This document shows positions 16,955 to 25,826 of a DNA stretch of 64,000 nucleotides, piece by piece (position 1 is the stretch's first letter; each line of letters begins with the position of its first letter). The position numbers and the translations under genes are program-made. Origin of the DNA: Thiopseudomonas denitrificans (GTDB lineage Bacteria; Pseudomonadota; Gammaproteobacteria; Pseudomonadales; Pseudomonadaceae); contig NZ_LNJZ01000006.1 in the NCBI RefSeq assembly GCF_002866065.1, positions 1-64,000 on the forward strand, written 5' to 3'. The notes under the pieces are model-generated. The model was not told where the DNA came from, did not search any database, and worked only from the letters and a program-made list of their open reading frames with translations.

Positions 16955-17653
16955 ATGCGCATGAACACCCAGGTCAGCTATCAACTGGACAATGGCATTG
17001 CCATCGTGCAAATCAATAATGGCAAGGTCAACGCCCTGTCCCCCGAGGTCATACAGCAACTCGGCTCCGCACTGGACCGGGCCGAGGCCGACAAGGCGGT
17101 GGTCATCCTGACCGGCCAGCCAGGCATCCTGTCCGGCGGCTATGACCTGAAAGTGATGATGTCCGGCCCGCAAAATGCGCTGGACCTGGTTGCCCAGGGC
17201 TCAGCATTAACGCGGCGTATGTTAGCACATCCCTATCCGGTGATTGTCGCCTGCTCCGGGCATGCCGTTGCCAAGGGCGCGTTCCTGATGCTGGCTGCCG
17301 ACTACCGCATCGCCATCGACGGCGAGTTCAAGATCGGCCTCAACGAAGTGCAGATCGGCATGACCATGCATGATGCCGGCATCATTCTCGCCCGCGACCG
17401 CCTGACGCCCGCCGCTTTCCAGCGTTCCGTGATCAATGCCGAAATGTTCTCTCCGGAAGAAGCCCGCGTGGCCGGCTTTGTTGACCGGGTGGTGCCTGCC
17501 GAACAGCTGCTTGAAAGCGCCATGGCAATCGCGGAACAGTTCAAGCAACTGAACATGCCGGCCCATGCCAAGACCAAGCTCAAGGTGCGTGCCGGCCTGC
17601 TCGCCGCGCTGGATGCCGCCATCGAGCATGATCGGGTACACGGCCTGGGCTGA
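16955..17653 (+). CDS. crotonase / enoyl-CoA hydratase-isomerase family protein
   Basis: About 232 aa with the crotonase fold: oxyanion-hole segments SGGYDLK (about 62-68) and CSGHAVAKGAFLMLAADYRI, and ARVAGFVDRVVP near the C-terminus. The catalytic glutamates of typical hydratases are not obvious, so it may act on an acyl-CoA in another way. I chose the ATG at 16955 because of AAGGA at 16946; a second ATG at 16961 is equally plausible. The much longer upstream frame is not coding. Confidence 0.8.
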   Translation: MRMNTQVSYQLDNGIAIVQINNGKVNALSPEVIQQLGSALDRAEADKAVVILTGQPGILSGGYDLKVMMSGPQNALDLVAQGSALTRRMLAHPYPVIVACSGHAVAKGAFLMLAADYRIAIDGEFKIGLNEVQIGMTMHDAGIILARDRLTPAAFQRSVINAEMFSPEEARVAGFVDRVVPAEQLLESAMAIAEQFKQLNMPAHAKTKLKVRAGLLAALDAAIEHDRVHGLG

Positions 17654-17676
17654 GCCGGGCACCGTTTCAAGGCATG

Positions 17677-17713
17677 AAAAGCCCGCATACGCCCGGCACA
17701 TGCGGGTTTTTTC
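17677..17713 (+). terminator. intrinsic terminator
   Basis: CCCGCAT and ATGCGGG flank an 11-nt loop and are followed by six T, 24 bp after the crotonase stop. The A tract on the other side could also serve the convergent methyltransferase gene. Confidence 0.75.
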
Positions 17714-17737
17714 TTGACCGGTCGCACATCCTGGCAT

Positions 17738-18502
17738 CTACCGGCTGGCCAGCCGGATATTGTTTACCAGCGACAACAGGTCATGCCCCTGCCGCTTGCC
17801 AACCGCAGCTGCTCGCGTGCGCAATTGCTCAACCGGCAGATTCTGCTCCGTGCTGGCCGGTATCAACAGAATCACGTTGCCCTCGGTAACCGGCACTTCC
17901 CAGTAATGTCCGGCAAACAGGCCTTGCAACAATGGAGTGGCCAGCGGTTTACTATCCAGCAAGGCCCACTGATTGATGACCAGCCAGCCGCCGGGCGACA
18001 GCCTGGCCTGGCAACCGGCCAGAAAGTCCCATGCCATGTGGGCCCGTGAAGGTCCCTGCTCGTTGTACAGGTCAAGAAAGACCAGGTCGGCCTGCTCCGC
18101 GCTTTCCAGCAGTTCGAGTGCATCCCCCACGCGCAGGGTGAGGCGTTCATCATCCTTGAAGCCCATGTATTGTTGTGCCAGCCGTACCACCTCCGGGCGC
18201 AGCTCAATCACTTCCGCGTCAAACAGCCCCGGCAGCGCATCCAGACAGCTGCGTACCAGCGCCCCGGCTCCCAGCCCCATGAACAACGCCGTTTCCGGTG
18301 CATCATGACACAGCGCTCCGAGCAGCATGGCCCTGGAATATTCATATTGCAGGCGCAGCGGAAAGCGCATGCACACCGCACTCTGTTCCGAGTCTTCGCC
18401 AAACACCAGATAACGCATGGAGCCTTTTTGCTCGACCAGAATGCGCCCGTGGGCATCTTCCGCTTCGGCAATGCTCTTTTTTCTTGACCAGAAAAACTGC
18501 AA
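17738..18502 (-). CDS. spermidine synthase-like / class I methyltransferase
   Basis: About 254 aa with a Rossmann core: ALFMGLGAGALVR (motif I), FDAEVIELRPEVVRLAQQ (motif II) and DLVFLDLYNEQGPS (motif IV). This is typical of bacterial SpeE-like proteins lacking the N-terminal domain. Whether it makes polyamines is doubtful; the substrate is unknown. The open frame extends to 18751, but that part would read through the tRNA gene. I therefore prefer a TTG at 18502 with GGGG upstream, and the start is uncertain. Confidence 0.7.
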   Translation of the reverse strand: MQFFWSRKKSIAEAEDAHGRILVEQKGSMRYLVFGEDSEQSAVCMRFPLRLQYEYSRAMLLGALCHDAPETALFMGLGAGALVRSCLDALPGLFDAEVIELRPEVVRLAQQYMGFKDDERLTLRVGDALELLESAEQADLVFLDLYNEQGPSRAHMAWDFLAGCQARLSPGGWLVINQWALLDSKPLATPLLQGLFAGHYWEVPVTEGNVILLIPASTEQNLPVEQLRTRAAAVGKRQGHDLLSLVNNIRLASR

Positions 18503-18593
18503 TTTATTGTTTCCCCAAACCCCAAACTGGCCGATCAATATGACACAAAACCCGCTGGCACTTTTGCACCTGCGACAAAACCCGTTTGCGGGC

Positions 18594-18622
18594 TTGCATT
18601 TGAAAAACGTCTCCAGTATAGT
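18594..18622 (+). promoter_or_regulatory. candidate promoter of tRNA-Ser
   Basis: TTGCAT (18594-18599), a 17-bp spacer and TATAGT (18617-18622) lie about 39 bp upstream of the mature tRNA 5' end. Confidence 0.55.
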
Positions 18623-18660
18623 GCGCCACCTGAACGGGAACAAAGCCCGCTCAGATTTGC

Positions 18661-18750
18661 GGTGAAGTGTCCGAGTGGCTGAAGGAGCTCGCCTGGAAAG
18701 CGGGTATACGGGAGACCGTATCGAGAGTTCGAATCTCTCCTTCACCGCCA
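18661..18750 (+). tRNA. tRNA-Ser (anticodon GGA)
   Basis: A 90-nt class II tRNA. Acceptor stem GGTGAAG/CTTCACC, anticodon loop CTGGAAA with GGA at 18695-18697, long variable arm, GTTCGAATC T-loop and an encoded CCA end. It decodes UCC/UCU. Confidence 0.95.
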
Positions 18751-18761
18751 TATTTTACTTT

Positions 18762-18790
18762 AAATCCCTGATTATTCAGGGATTTTTTTT
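18762..18790 (+). terminator. terminator of tRNA-Ser
   Basis: AAATCCCTG...CAGGGATTT with a 6-nt loop and an eight-T run, 11 bp after the tRNA. Confidence 0.85.
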
Positions 18791-18822
18791 GCCTGTTTTT
18801 CGTGATATCGAAGAAGTGTCGA

Positions 18823-18870
18823 ACAAGGGGGCAGGTCTGCCTGGCCGTTCAAAATGGATCTGCCCCTTGT
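18823..18870. repeat. inverted repeat related to GGGGTCAGGT elements
   Basis: ACAAGGGGGCAG (18823-18834) and CTGCCCCTTGT (18860-18870) face each other. The wording resembles a diverged form of the palindrome at 37959-38002 and the half-site near 35608. Confidence 0.5.
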
Positions 18871-18894
18871 ATCAGGCCGCCCCTTTCCTCCGGG

Positions 18895-19476
18895 TTAGCC
18901 CGGATGCCAGAACTGTGGCGGATACTGACACTTCAGCACTCCACGCAGCCAACGGTTATCCAACTTCAGCTGCTTGCCGCGCTGCAACTCGCGGCCCGTT
19001 GCTGCCAGCACGGCACAGTCCCTGCCACCGCCATCACACAGCTGGACACTGAGCCGTTCGAAGCGGATCCGGGCCGCCCGCTGCTGATAGCTTTTATCAC
19101 TGCGTTCCAGCACGATATCCATGCTTTCGCCCTGCAACAGCTCGACCGCCACCGGGTTGGCCGCACGCCATTTGTTCTTGCGCAGGTTGATCTGTATCCC
19201 ATCCAGGGTGCATTGCAAGACATCACCGGGCACCGCCTGGCGCAAACGCTGTTCGCGCTCGCTACGCTCCTTTTGCTCCTGTTCATGCTGGCGCTGCAGG
19301 CGGGCTTCGTAACGCACCCGGGCAGCTTCGTCCTGGCGTGCCTGCTCCATGCGCGCTTCGTGCTGCTGCTCCGGTGTCATGCGCAGCCACTGGTCTTCCG
19401 GTATGCCCAGCGGATACAGGGTGCAACCCGACAACACTAGAAATGCCAGCACAAGCGGGCGGCAGATTTCCTTCAC
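18895..19476 (-). CDS. lipoprotein with coiled-coil stretch
   Basis: A 193-aa protein read from a GTG at 19476 (AGGGAGG upstream). The N-terminus VKEICRPLVLAFLVLSGC ends in a lipobox, so it is probably lipid-anchored. A long Arg/Gln/Glu-rich helix (about 35-85, HEARMEQARQDEAARVRYEARLQ-like) suggests coiled coil. The C-terminal part has four cysteines. I do not recognise the family. It is a single gene, separated from the CDF gene by about 130 bp with no feature. Confidence 0.65.
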   Translation of the reverse strand: MKEICRPLVLAFLVLSGCTLYPLGIPEDQWLRMTPEQQHEARMEQARQDEAARVRYEARLQRQHEQEQKERSEREQRLRQAVPGDVLQCTLDGIQINLRKNKWRAANPVAVELLQGESMDIVLERSDKSYQQRAARIRFERLSVQLCDGGGRDCAVLAATGRELQRGKQLKLDNRWLRGVLKCQYPPQFWHPG

Positions 19477-19609
19477 TGTGCAACACCTCCCTGTTTCCGT
19501 TTCAGCATCATCGGCAGCAGCTGCGCCAGGACACAAAGCCGTCCAGCCATGTTATGTTGATTGGCGCGGGCCCGCGCAGCCATGCCCCGTGCGCACCGGG
19601 TTGCCAACA

Positions 19610-20743
19610 TCAGACCGGGCTATACAGGTTTATGTCGCCTGTATACCCTAGCGCTTCAGCTTTTTCGATCAGTCTCCCCCCCAGATCATGCGGCTGGTCC
19701 CGGCTGCAGAACACCTCGACATGCACCTGCCCGTCAAGATAGTGCAACACAACCTTTTCCATATCCACGTACTTCAGTTCCTCTGCCCATACCCGGCGCA
19801 AATCCTGCATCACCTGCGCCCGCATCGGCAGCCGGTTGCTCGGATCTTCGTTCTCGTCATCCTCGGGGTCGATGTGAATCGCCACATCCACGATATTCTT
19901 GTTCGACTCCAGCAAAATATGGCGCACATGCTCGGAGATGCGATGGCCTTCCGACACACTGAGGAATTCGTCCACCTGGATGTGCACATCAACAATCGAG
20001 CTTCCGCCCATGCGCCTGGTACGCAACATGTGCACACCGTTGACGCCTTCGATATTGTTGATCAGCTCCTTGATGGCTTTGAGCTGCTTGGGTTCAAGCC
20101 CGGTATCGATCAGTTCGCGCACCGACATCCAGGCCTGGTCCCAGCCGATCTTGGCAATCATGAACGCCACCACGACAGAAGCAAAGGCATCCAGATAGGC
20201 CACGCCCATCAGGCTGCCCGCCACGCCCAGCAACACCACCACCGAAGAAATGGCATCCGAGCGATGATGCCAGGCATTGGCCTTGAGCAGTCCGGAACGA
20301 TGTTTGCGCGCAGCCACCATGGTGTACTGGTACAGCCCCTCATTGGCAACAATCGAAATGAATGCAACCAGCAGGACAATGGCTGACGGATGCATCAGGG
20401 TATCCGGATTGATCAGGCGCTCGGTCGCATCCCAGACAATGCCGCCGGCAGTAAGGATCAGCACCACCCCCAGCCCCACGGTAAACATGGTCTCAATGCG
20501 TGCATGACCATAGGGGTGTTGCTCGTCCGCCGGCTGGGTGCTGTACTTGGCCGCGACCCAGACCATCAGGTCGGTGCTCAGGTCGGCAAGCGAGTGAATT
20601 CCGTCGGCAATCAGCGCATGGGACTGTCCGACCACCCCAAAAAAGACCTTGCCTGCGGTCAGTACCAGATTGACCAGCGCGCCGACAATGCTGGTATTGC
20701 GCATCGCGCGCTGGCGCTCAACAGCCCGTTGACGTGAATTCAT
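19610..20743 (-). CDS. cation diffusion facilitator (CDF) metal transporter
   Basis: A 377-aa inner-membrane protein with six helices in the CDF pattern and the metal-site helices HALIADGIHSLADLSTD (about 42-58) and HHRSDAISS (about 158-166). A cytoplasmic C-terminal domain carries HIDP, and a further soluble extension ends LGYTGDINLYSPV, as in MamB/MamM-like or FieF-type subfamilies. It exports divalent metal by proton antiport. The metal cannot be told from sequence. It is monocistronic. Confidence 0.88.
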   Translation of the reverse strand: MNSRQRAVERQRAMRNTSIVGALVNLVLTAGKVFFGVVGQSHALIADGIHSLADLSTDLMVWVAAKYSTQPADEQHPYGHARIETMFTVGLGVVLILTAGGIVWDATERLINPDTLMHPSAIVLLVAFISIVANEGLYQYTMVAARKHRSGLLKANAWHHRSDAISSVVVLLGVAGSLMGVAYLDAFASVVVAFMIAKIGWDQAWMSVRELIDTGLEPKQLKAIKELINNIEGVNGVHMLRTRRMGGSSIVDVHIQVDEFLSVSEGHRISEHVRHILLESNKNIVDVAIHIDPEDDENEDPSNRLPMRAQVMQDLRRVWAEELKYVDMEKVVLHYLDGQVHVEVFCSRDQPHDLGGRLIEKAEALGYTGDINLYSPV

Positions 20744-20811
20744 GTTTCACCCTCTCCTTATCCTTTGCTGTCTATCATAATCCAGTTTGCGCATCCGGCA
20801 CATGCGGCCGC

Positions 20812-22083
20812 TCAGCCCTGATAAACCGGCAACCTTCCGGCCAACAGCAGCAACTGGGTGGCAAACACCAGAACCGCAAACAGGATGACAAAGCCGATCA
20901 TCCACTGCCCGCCCGGGACCACGCGGGCCCGTGCGGGGTTGCGGCGACGGCTGGCGCGCAGCAACAGTGCCGGTACCAGCACCGCCCAGATCGCCGCCAT
21001 CAGCCCGACATAGCCCATGACGCGGACAAAGCCGGTCGGCATGACAAGATACGCCAGCAACGGTGGCGCAAAGGTCAGCAATGCGGTCTTGATACGTCCG
21101 GCCAGGCTATCCGGCCAGCCGCACAGGTCACGCAGATAATCAAACAGCCCCAGCGTCACGCCCAGAAAAGAACTGGCAATCGCCATGTAGGCAAATGCGG
21201 CCAGAAAACCGCCGGCGTGCAGCGTCCCGACATGGGCCGACAACGCCTGCAGCAGAACGGCAACATCACCGTCAGCCGCGATCACCGGCGCAAACTCGCT
21301 GCGCGGCAGGTTGCCCTGTACCGCAACCTGCCATATTACATACAGCACCAGCGCCAGCAGCGAACCCTGCACGATGCTGCGCGCGACCCGCCGTCCGTCC
21401 TGCTGGTAATGGCTGACCAGGCTGGGCACATTGCCATGAAAACCGAACGAAGCCAGGCAGACCGGCAAGGCAAACAGGGCGAACTGCCAGTAAATGCTTG
21501 CCTGCCCGTCTCCCCTGTTCAGCAGGATAGCCAGTTCGCACTGTTCCAGCAGGCTGCCAGTAGCGAGAAAGAAACTGCCAAGCATGCCGCCAATCAGCAA
21601 GGTGGACAGATAACCGACCCAACGGGTCGAGCTGGCCACACAAAACGCCAGCGCGCACAGAAACAGGATGGCCGCCAGTGTGCGTGAAGGCACCGGCCCG
21701 GCCCAGCCGGCCCAGTCGGCCAGCACCTGCATGCCCTCTCGCGTCAGCCCGCCACCGACATAGATATAGGCATAGGTCAGCGAATACAGGACAAACACGA
21801 TGGACAGGCCGCTGACCAGGTTCCAGCCGCGCCCCAGCAGCTGGCTCACCATGCTGTGGAAGCTGGCACCGGGCGCAAAGCCCAGATTGACCTCAAGCAG
21901 CATCAGCCCCGACATGCACATGCAAAACCAGACATAAAGCAGCACCAGCACCGAACCGGCAAACCAGATGCCCGACGTCGCGGTGGGGTTGGCCAGCATG
22001 CCGGCCCCGATGGCGGTACCGGCAATGATCATGCTGCCGGCCAGGGTGCCGGCCGCTTTGGAAAGCCCTTGTTGTTGCGTCAT
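20812..22083 (-). CDS. aromatic amino acid permease (HAAAP family, Mtr/TyrP-like)
   Basis: 423 aa from the ATG at 22083, starting MTQQQGLSKAAGTLAGSMIIAGTAIGAGMLANP. The GTAIGAGMLA segment in helix 1 is diagnostic of the hydroxy/aromatic amino acid permease family, with about 11 membrane helices. A longer frame to 22254 is not supported. It should import tryptophan or tyrosine with protons. It sits where recD would be expected, directly downstream of recB on the same strand, but about 140 bp away, so co-transcription is uncertain. Confidence 0.85.
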   Translation of the reverse strand: MTQQQGLSKAAGTLAGSMIIAGTAIGAGMLANPTATSGIWFAGSVLVLLYVWFCMCMSGLMLLEVNLGFAPGASFHSMVSQLLGRGWNLVSGLSIVFVLYSLTYAYIYVGGGLTREGMQVLADWAGWAGPVPSRTLAAILFLCALAFCVASSTRWVGYLSTLLIGGMLGSFFLATGSLLEQCELAILLNRGDGQASIYWQFALFALPVCLASFGFHGNVPSLVSHYQQDGRRVARSIVQGSLLALVLYVIWQVAVQGNLPRSEFAPVIAADGDVAVLLQALSAHVGTLHAGGFLAAFAYMAIASSFLGVTLGLFDYLRDLCGWPDSLAGRIKTALLTFAPPLLAYLVMPTGFVRVMGYVGLMAAIWAVLVPALLLRASRRRNPARARVVPGGQWMIGFVILFAVLVFATQLLLLAGRLPVYQG

Positions 22084-22220
22084 GAATACAGCCTGAAAAG
22101 CGGAAAAATGGCCGGGCAGCGCCCGAAACGGCACAGGATACCCCAGCGGGGCCACAACATCAGAACAAATGCCGGATTTGTCCATCCTCGTGCCGGCTGC
22201 CGAACCGCACAACCCGCCCC

Positions 22221-25200
22221 TTATCCTGCGGTAGCAACACTGCCGGCCGGACAAAACAGGTCATCAAGCCGCTCAATCAGCTCCAGTGGCGGCTTGACAA
22301 AGTGCAGCCCCTGCTCGCGCCCTTCCACGCCGCGCAGAAACAGATAGGCCACCCCGCCAACATCCCTCTCGTAGCTGTAGCCCGGCAGACGGCTGCGCAG
22401 CAAACGATGCAGCGCCAGGCTGTACAGGGCGTATTGCAAGTCATAACGGTGCTTGAGCACGCAGGCATCCATGGCCGCTGCGGTATAGGCCGCCGCCGTG
22501 TTGCCCAGCCAGTTGGACTTGTAATCCGCCAGGTAATAACGGCCATCCTGCACAAACAGCAAGTCGATGAAGCCCTTGAACATGCCGTTGACCTGCGTTG
22601 GCAACAACGCCGGCCGCGGCAGGCCCGGCAAGACATGCTCCTGCACCAGCTCATCCAGCTGCCGGCTGGACACATGATGACTGGCAAACCAGAACTCCAT
22701 CTCATTTTGCCAGCCGTCCAGCGCACCCAGGCAGAACGCTTCCCGGCCCTCGACCCGGAAGCCGGTTGCCAGAAAAGTCTCCAGCCAGCCGACCAGCATC
22801 TCCGCATCCCCCGGATAGCCGCGCTGGCGGCACAGGTTCTCCACCATGCGGCTGCGCAAGGCTGCCGACTCCAGACAATCGGTCTGCATGGCTTTTTCCA
22901 GCAAGACATGCAAAAAGGTGCCTGGCCGTGCGCCCCGCGCAAAGGCATGAATGCCCTCCAGCGCAGCGGACGCCTGATCCGGCGCAGGATCGTCCCGCTC
23001 GTCATCCTGCAGGACCTGCGCGGTTTGCGACTCGGGCGCCCGCACATGTACGCCCCGCGCATCCAGCGCACTGTAAGAGGCGATCCACCAGGGCTCATGC
23101 CGCAACGACGGGGCCGGGCGACACTGCGGCACAAAGCCGTCCGCCGGAGCCTGCCAGCTGTCGTCCGATGGCAGCGGTGCCGCCATGCCGGCAATCTGGC
23201 CGTCCACCAGCTGTGCAATGCCGCCATCCAGATCGCCACCCAGCACATGGCCGATCGCACTGGCGGCAAAAGCCTGATTCAGGTTGGCCACACCGAGCCA
23301 GCACGCATGCCGGGAACGGGTCAGCGCGACGTAGAGCAGGCGCAGATCCTCGGCCAGCCGTTCACGCTCCAGCGCTTCCTGCAGGCCGGGCTCGTCCGGT
23401 GTCTGGCACATGCGTCGCTCCCCGCCGACACTGACCAGATCGCCCTTTTGCGCTTTGGCTTCGCGGTAGCTGCAAATGAACGGCAAAAACACCAGCGGAT
23501 ATTCCAGCCCCTTCGACTTGTGAATGGTCACCACCCGCACCAGTGCCGCATCACTTTCCAGACGCAATACCTGCTCCTCGGCCACACCGGAAGGATCGGC
23601 ATGGGCCTGCTGCAGGAACTCCAGCAGCGCCGCCTGGCCGTCCAGCTCGCGAGCGGCCTGCTGCAACACCTCGGACAGGTGCAGCAGGTTGGTCAGCGCA
23701 CGCTCGCCCTGCAGCGCCTGATGCAGCCGTTGTGGCAGGTTGTAGTCGTGCAGCAGCTGGCGCAGCATCGGCAGCACACCCTGTTGCTGCCACAGCTGCT
23801 GGTAATGCTTGAAGCGCAGCACACTCTGCTCCCACAACAGCTCGTCCTGCTGCAGGGCATCCAGCTCGGCCAGGCTCAGGCCCAGGGTGCTACTGGCCAG
23901 TGCAGCCTTGAGCGCGCGCTCGTCTTCCGGCTGCAAACAGGCCGCCAGCCAGAACTGTACATCCTGCGCTTCCCGGCTGGCATATACCGAATCCTTGTCG
24001 GACAGATAGACCGAGCGCACTTGCCGCTGCAGCAGCGCCTCGCGCACTGCCCGCGCCTCGTTGCGGTCACGCACCAGCACGGCAATGTCGCCGGGTGCCA
24101 GCCGCTGCAGACTGCCGTCTGCAGCATAGCCGGCACCCGGATCATTGAGCAGGCGCACGATCTCGCTGGCACACACCTGAGCCATTTGTTGCCGGTAATC
24201 CTCTTTGCTCCAGCCTTTGTCATCATCCCGGTCAGCCATGCGCCAGAAGGTCAATGCCGGCAGCGGCTGACCAGCCGCCTGCCACGCCTCCTTGCGGCCA
24301 TTGGCCCGCACCGGCACAAACGGCAGCGGATTGTCACCATCAGCCTGGCGGAACAGGAAGGCACCGCTGCCACTGTTGTCCTCGGCCTGCAGAAACACCC
24401 GGTTGACCGCATCAACCATGCCCTGGCTCGAACGGAAGTTGGTGTCCAGACTGTAGTGCCGGCCGCTGGTATGCGCCCGCGCTTTCAGATAGGTATGAAT
24501 GTCGGCACCACGAAAGCTGTAAATCGCCTGTTTGGGGTCGCCGATCAGGAACAGGCCGGTATGTGCGTCGTTTTCTTCCAGCCGGTACACCCGGTCGAAA
24601 ATATCGTATTGCACCGGGTCTGTGTCCTGGAACTCGTCAATCAGCGCCACCGGAAACTGCTGCCGGATGATTGCCGCCAGTGCCGCGCCCCTGGGCGAGT
24701 GCAAGGCAGCCTGCAGGTTCAGCAGCATGTCGTTGAAGCCGATCTCGGCCCGTTGCTGCTTCTCCTCGGCGAAACGCTGGCGCACCCAGCGGGCGGCATG
24801 CCAGAGCGCCCGGTCCGGCACCAGTGAAGCCAGAGCGGCCAGCCGTGCCGGCAGGGTCTGCATGTCATCCAGCGCCGGATGCTGCGGCGGCAGGTGTGGC
24901 GCTTTCCAGCACTCGCTCCAGCCGTCCGGCGTCAGGCGGTTGATCGCCGGGTCGCTGAGGCCGATATCCAGTTCGCCGGGGTTCTGGCACCAGTTGCGCA
25001 GTTTTTGCAGCCATTCCTGCACCCGGCCGGCCTGCAGCTTGCGCCCATCGACCTGTTTGGCGGTGATCGCCGCCATTGCCAGCTGCTCCAGCTCATCTAC
25101 CCAGCCCAGCCAGGGTTGCTTGATGGCGGCAAGCTGTGCGGCCATCTCCTCCCCTCCCTGCTGCAACAGCAGCTGCAGGCTGCCATCACCCGCTGCCGGC

Positions 25201-25826
25201 AGCTCCACTTCGGTGGCCTGCACCGGGCGCGCCAGCTGTTGCCACAAGAGCTGTGGCGTCCCCCAGTGCTTGCGCACCCACTCCACCTGCGGCGCGGCCA
25301 GCGGATAGCACTGCTGACGCCAGTAATCCCTGACCACCTGCAGATACAACCGGCCCTGGCTGCCCTGCACTTCCTGGTCAAACAGGCTGCCACTGGCAAA
25401 GGCATGCTCGCGCAACATGCGCTGGCACCAGGCGTGGATGGTCTGAATCGCCGCTTCATCCATCCACTGCGCGGCATTGTCCAGCCGGTAGGCACAGGCC
25501 GGCCATTGCTCCGCCGGATAATCCGCCTGCAACCGGGCCAAAAAGGCATCCGGCTGTTGCTGGCCGCGAAACACCCGTGCCGCCTCCACCAGACGCGCCC
25601 GGATACGGTCACGCAGCTCGCGCGTGGCCGCTTCGGTAAAGGTCACCACCAGGATTTCCGGTGGCATCAGGAAACGGTGAAACGCATGCTCACCGCCATG
25701 CTGCAGCACCAGTCGCACATAGAGCGCAGCGATGGTATAGGTCTTGCCGGTACCGGCACTGGCTTCAATCAGCCGGCTGCCGGACAGGGGAAACTCGGGC
25801 GGCGACAAGGGCTGTGGCGCACTCAT
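22221..25826 (-). CDS. recB: exodeoxyribonuclease V beta subunit (helicase-nuclease)
   Basis: A 1201-aa protein. Walker A is ASAGTGKT (22-29), UvrD-type helicase motifs include IDEFQDTDPVQ and VVTIHKSKGLEYPLVF, and the C-terminal nuclease has the RecB motif ADYKSNWLG with the catalytic Asp and Lys at about 1101 and 1103. It is the 3'-5' motor and Chi-regulated nuclease of RecBCD, needed for double-strand-break repair and degradation of phage DNA. Its start overlaps the recC stop by 4 nt. No recD follows. Confidence 0.95.
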   Translation of the reverse strand: MSAPQPLSPPEFPLSGSRLIEASAGTGKTYTIAALYVRLVLQHGGEHAFHRFLMPPEILVVTFTEAATRELRDRIRARLVEAARVFRGQQQPDAFLARLQADYPAEQWPACAYRLDNAAQWMDEAAIQTIHAWCQRMLREHAFASGSLFDQEVQGSQGRLYLQVVRDYWRQQCYPLAAPQVEWVRKHWGTPQLLWQQLARPVQATEVELPAAGDGSLQLLLQQGGEEMAAQLAAIKQPWLGWVDELEQLAMAAITAKQVDGRKLQAGRVQEWLQKLRNWCQNPGELDIGLSDPAINRLTPDGWSECWKAPHLPPQHPALDDMQTLPARLAALASLVPDRALWHAARWVRQRFAEEKQQRAEIGFNDMLLNLQAALHSPRGAALAAIIRQQFPVALIDEFQDTDPVQYDIFDRVYRLEENDAHTGLFLIGDPKQAIYSFRGADIHTYLKARAHTSGRHYSLDTNFRSSQGMVDAVNRVFLQAEDNSGSGAFLFRQADGDNPLPFVPVRANGRKEAWQAAGQPLPALTFWRMADRDDDKGWSKEDYRQQMAQVCASEIVRLLNDPGAGYAADGSLQRLAPGDIAVLVRDRNEARAVREALLQRQVRSVYLSDKDSVYASREAQDVQFWLAACLQPEDERALKAALASSTLGLSLAELDALQQDELLWEQSVLRFKHYQQLWQQQGVLPMLRQLLHDYNLPQRLHQALQGERALTNLLHLSEVLQQAARELDGQAALLEFLQQAHADPSGVAEEQVLRLESDAALVRVVTIHKSKGLEYPLVFLPFICSYREAKAQKGDLVSVGGERRMCQTPDEPGLQEALERERLAEDLRLLYVALTRSRHACWLGVANLNQAFAASAIGHVLGGDLDGGIAQLVDGQIAGMAAPLPSDDSWQAPADGFVPQCRPAPSLRHEPWWIASYSALDARGVHVRAPESQTAQVLQDDERDDPAPDQASAALEGIHAFARGARPGTFLHVLLEKAMQTDCLESAALRSRMVENLCRQRGYPGDAEMLVGWLETFLATGFRVEGREAFCLGALDGWQNEMEFWFASHHVSSRQLDELVQEHVLPGLPRPALLPTQVNGMFKGFIDLLFVQDGRYYLADYKSNWLGNTAAAYTAAAMDACVLKHRYDLQYALYSLALHRLLRSRLPGYSYERDVGGVAYLFLRGVEGREQGLHFVKPPLELIERLDDLFCPAGSVATAG

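Noticed and set aside
18503-18751. N-terminal extension of the methyltransferase gene
   Set aside because: It would run through tRNA-Ser and its promoter on the other strand, and the protein family begins later.
18661-18894. tRNA-Ser as an integration site of an island
   Set aside because: No direct repeat of the tRNA 3' end and no integrase are found nearby; the following genes look ordinary.
22302-24827. 841-codon open frame opposite recB
   Set aside because: It is a shadow of a GC-rich gene. RecB on the other strand has full motifs, while this frame has none and is rich in His, Gln and Arg from antisense codons.
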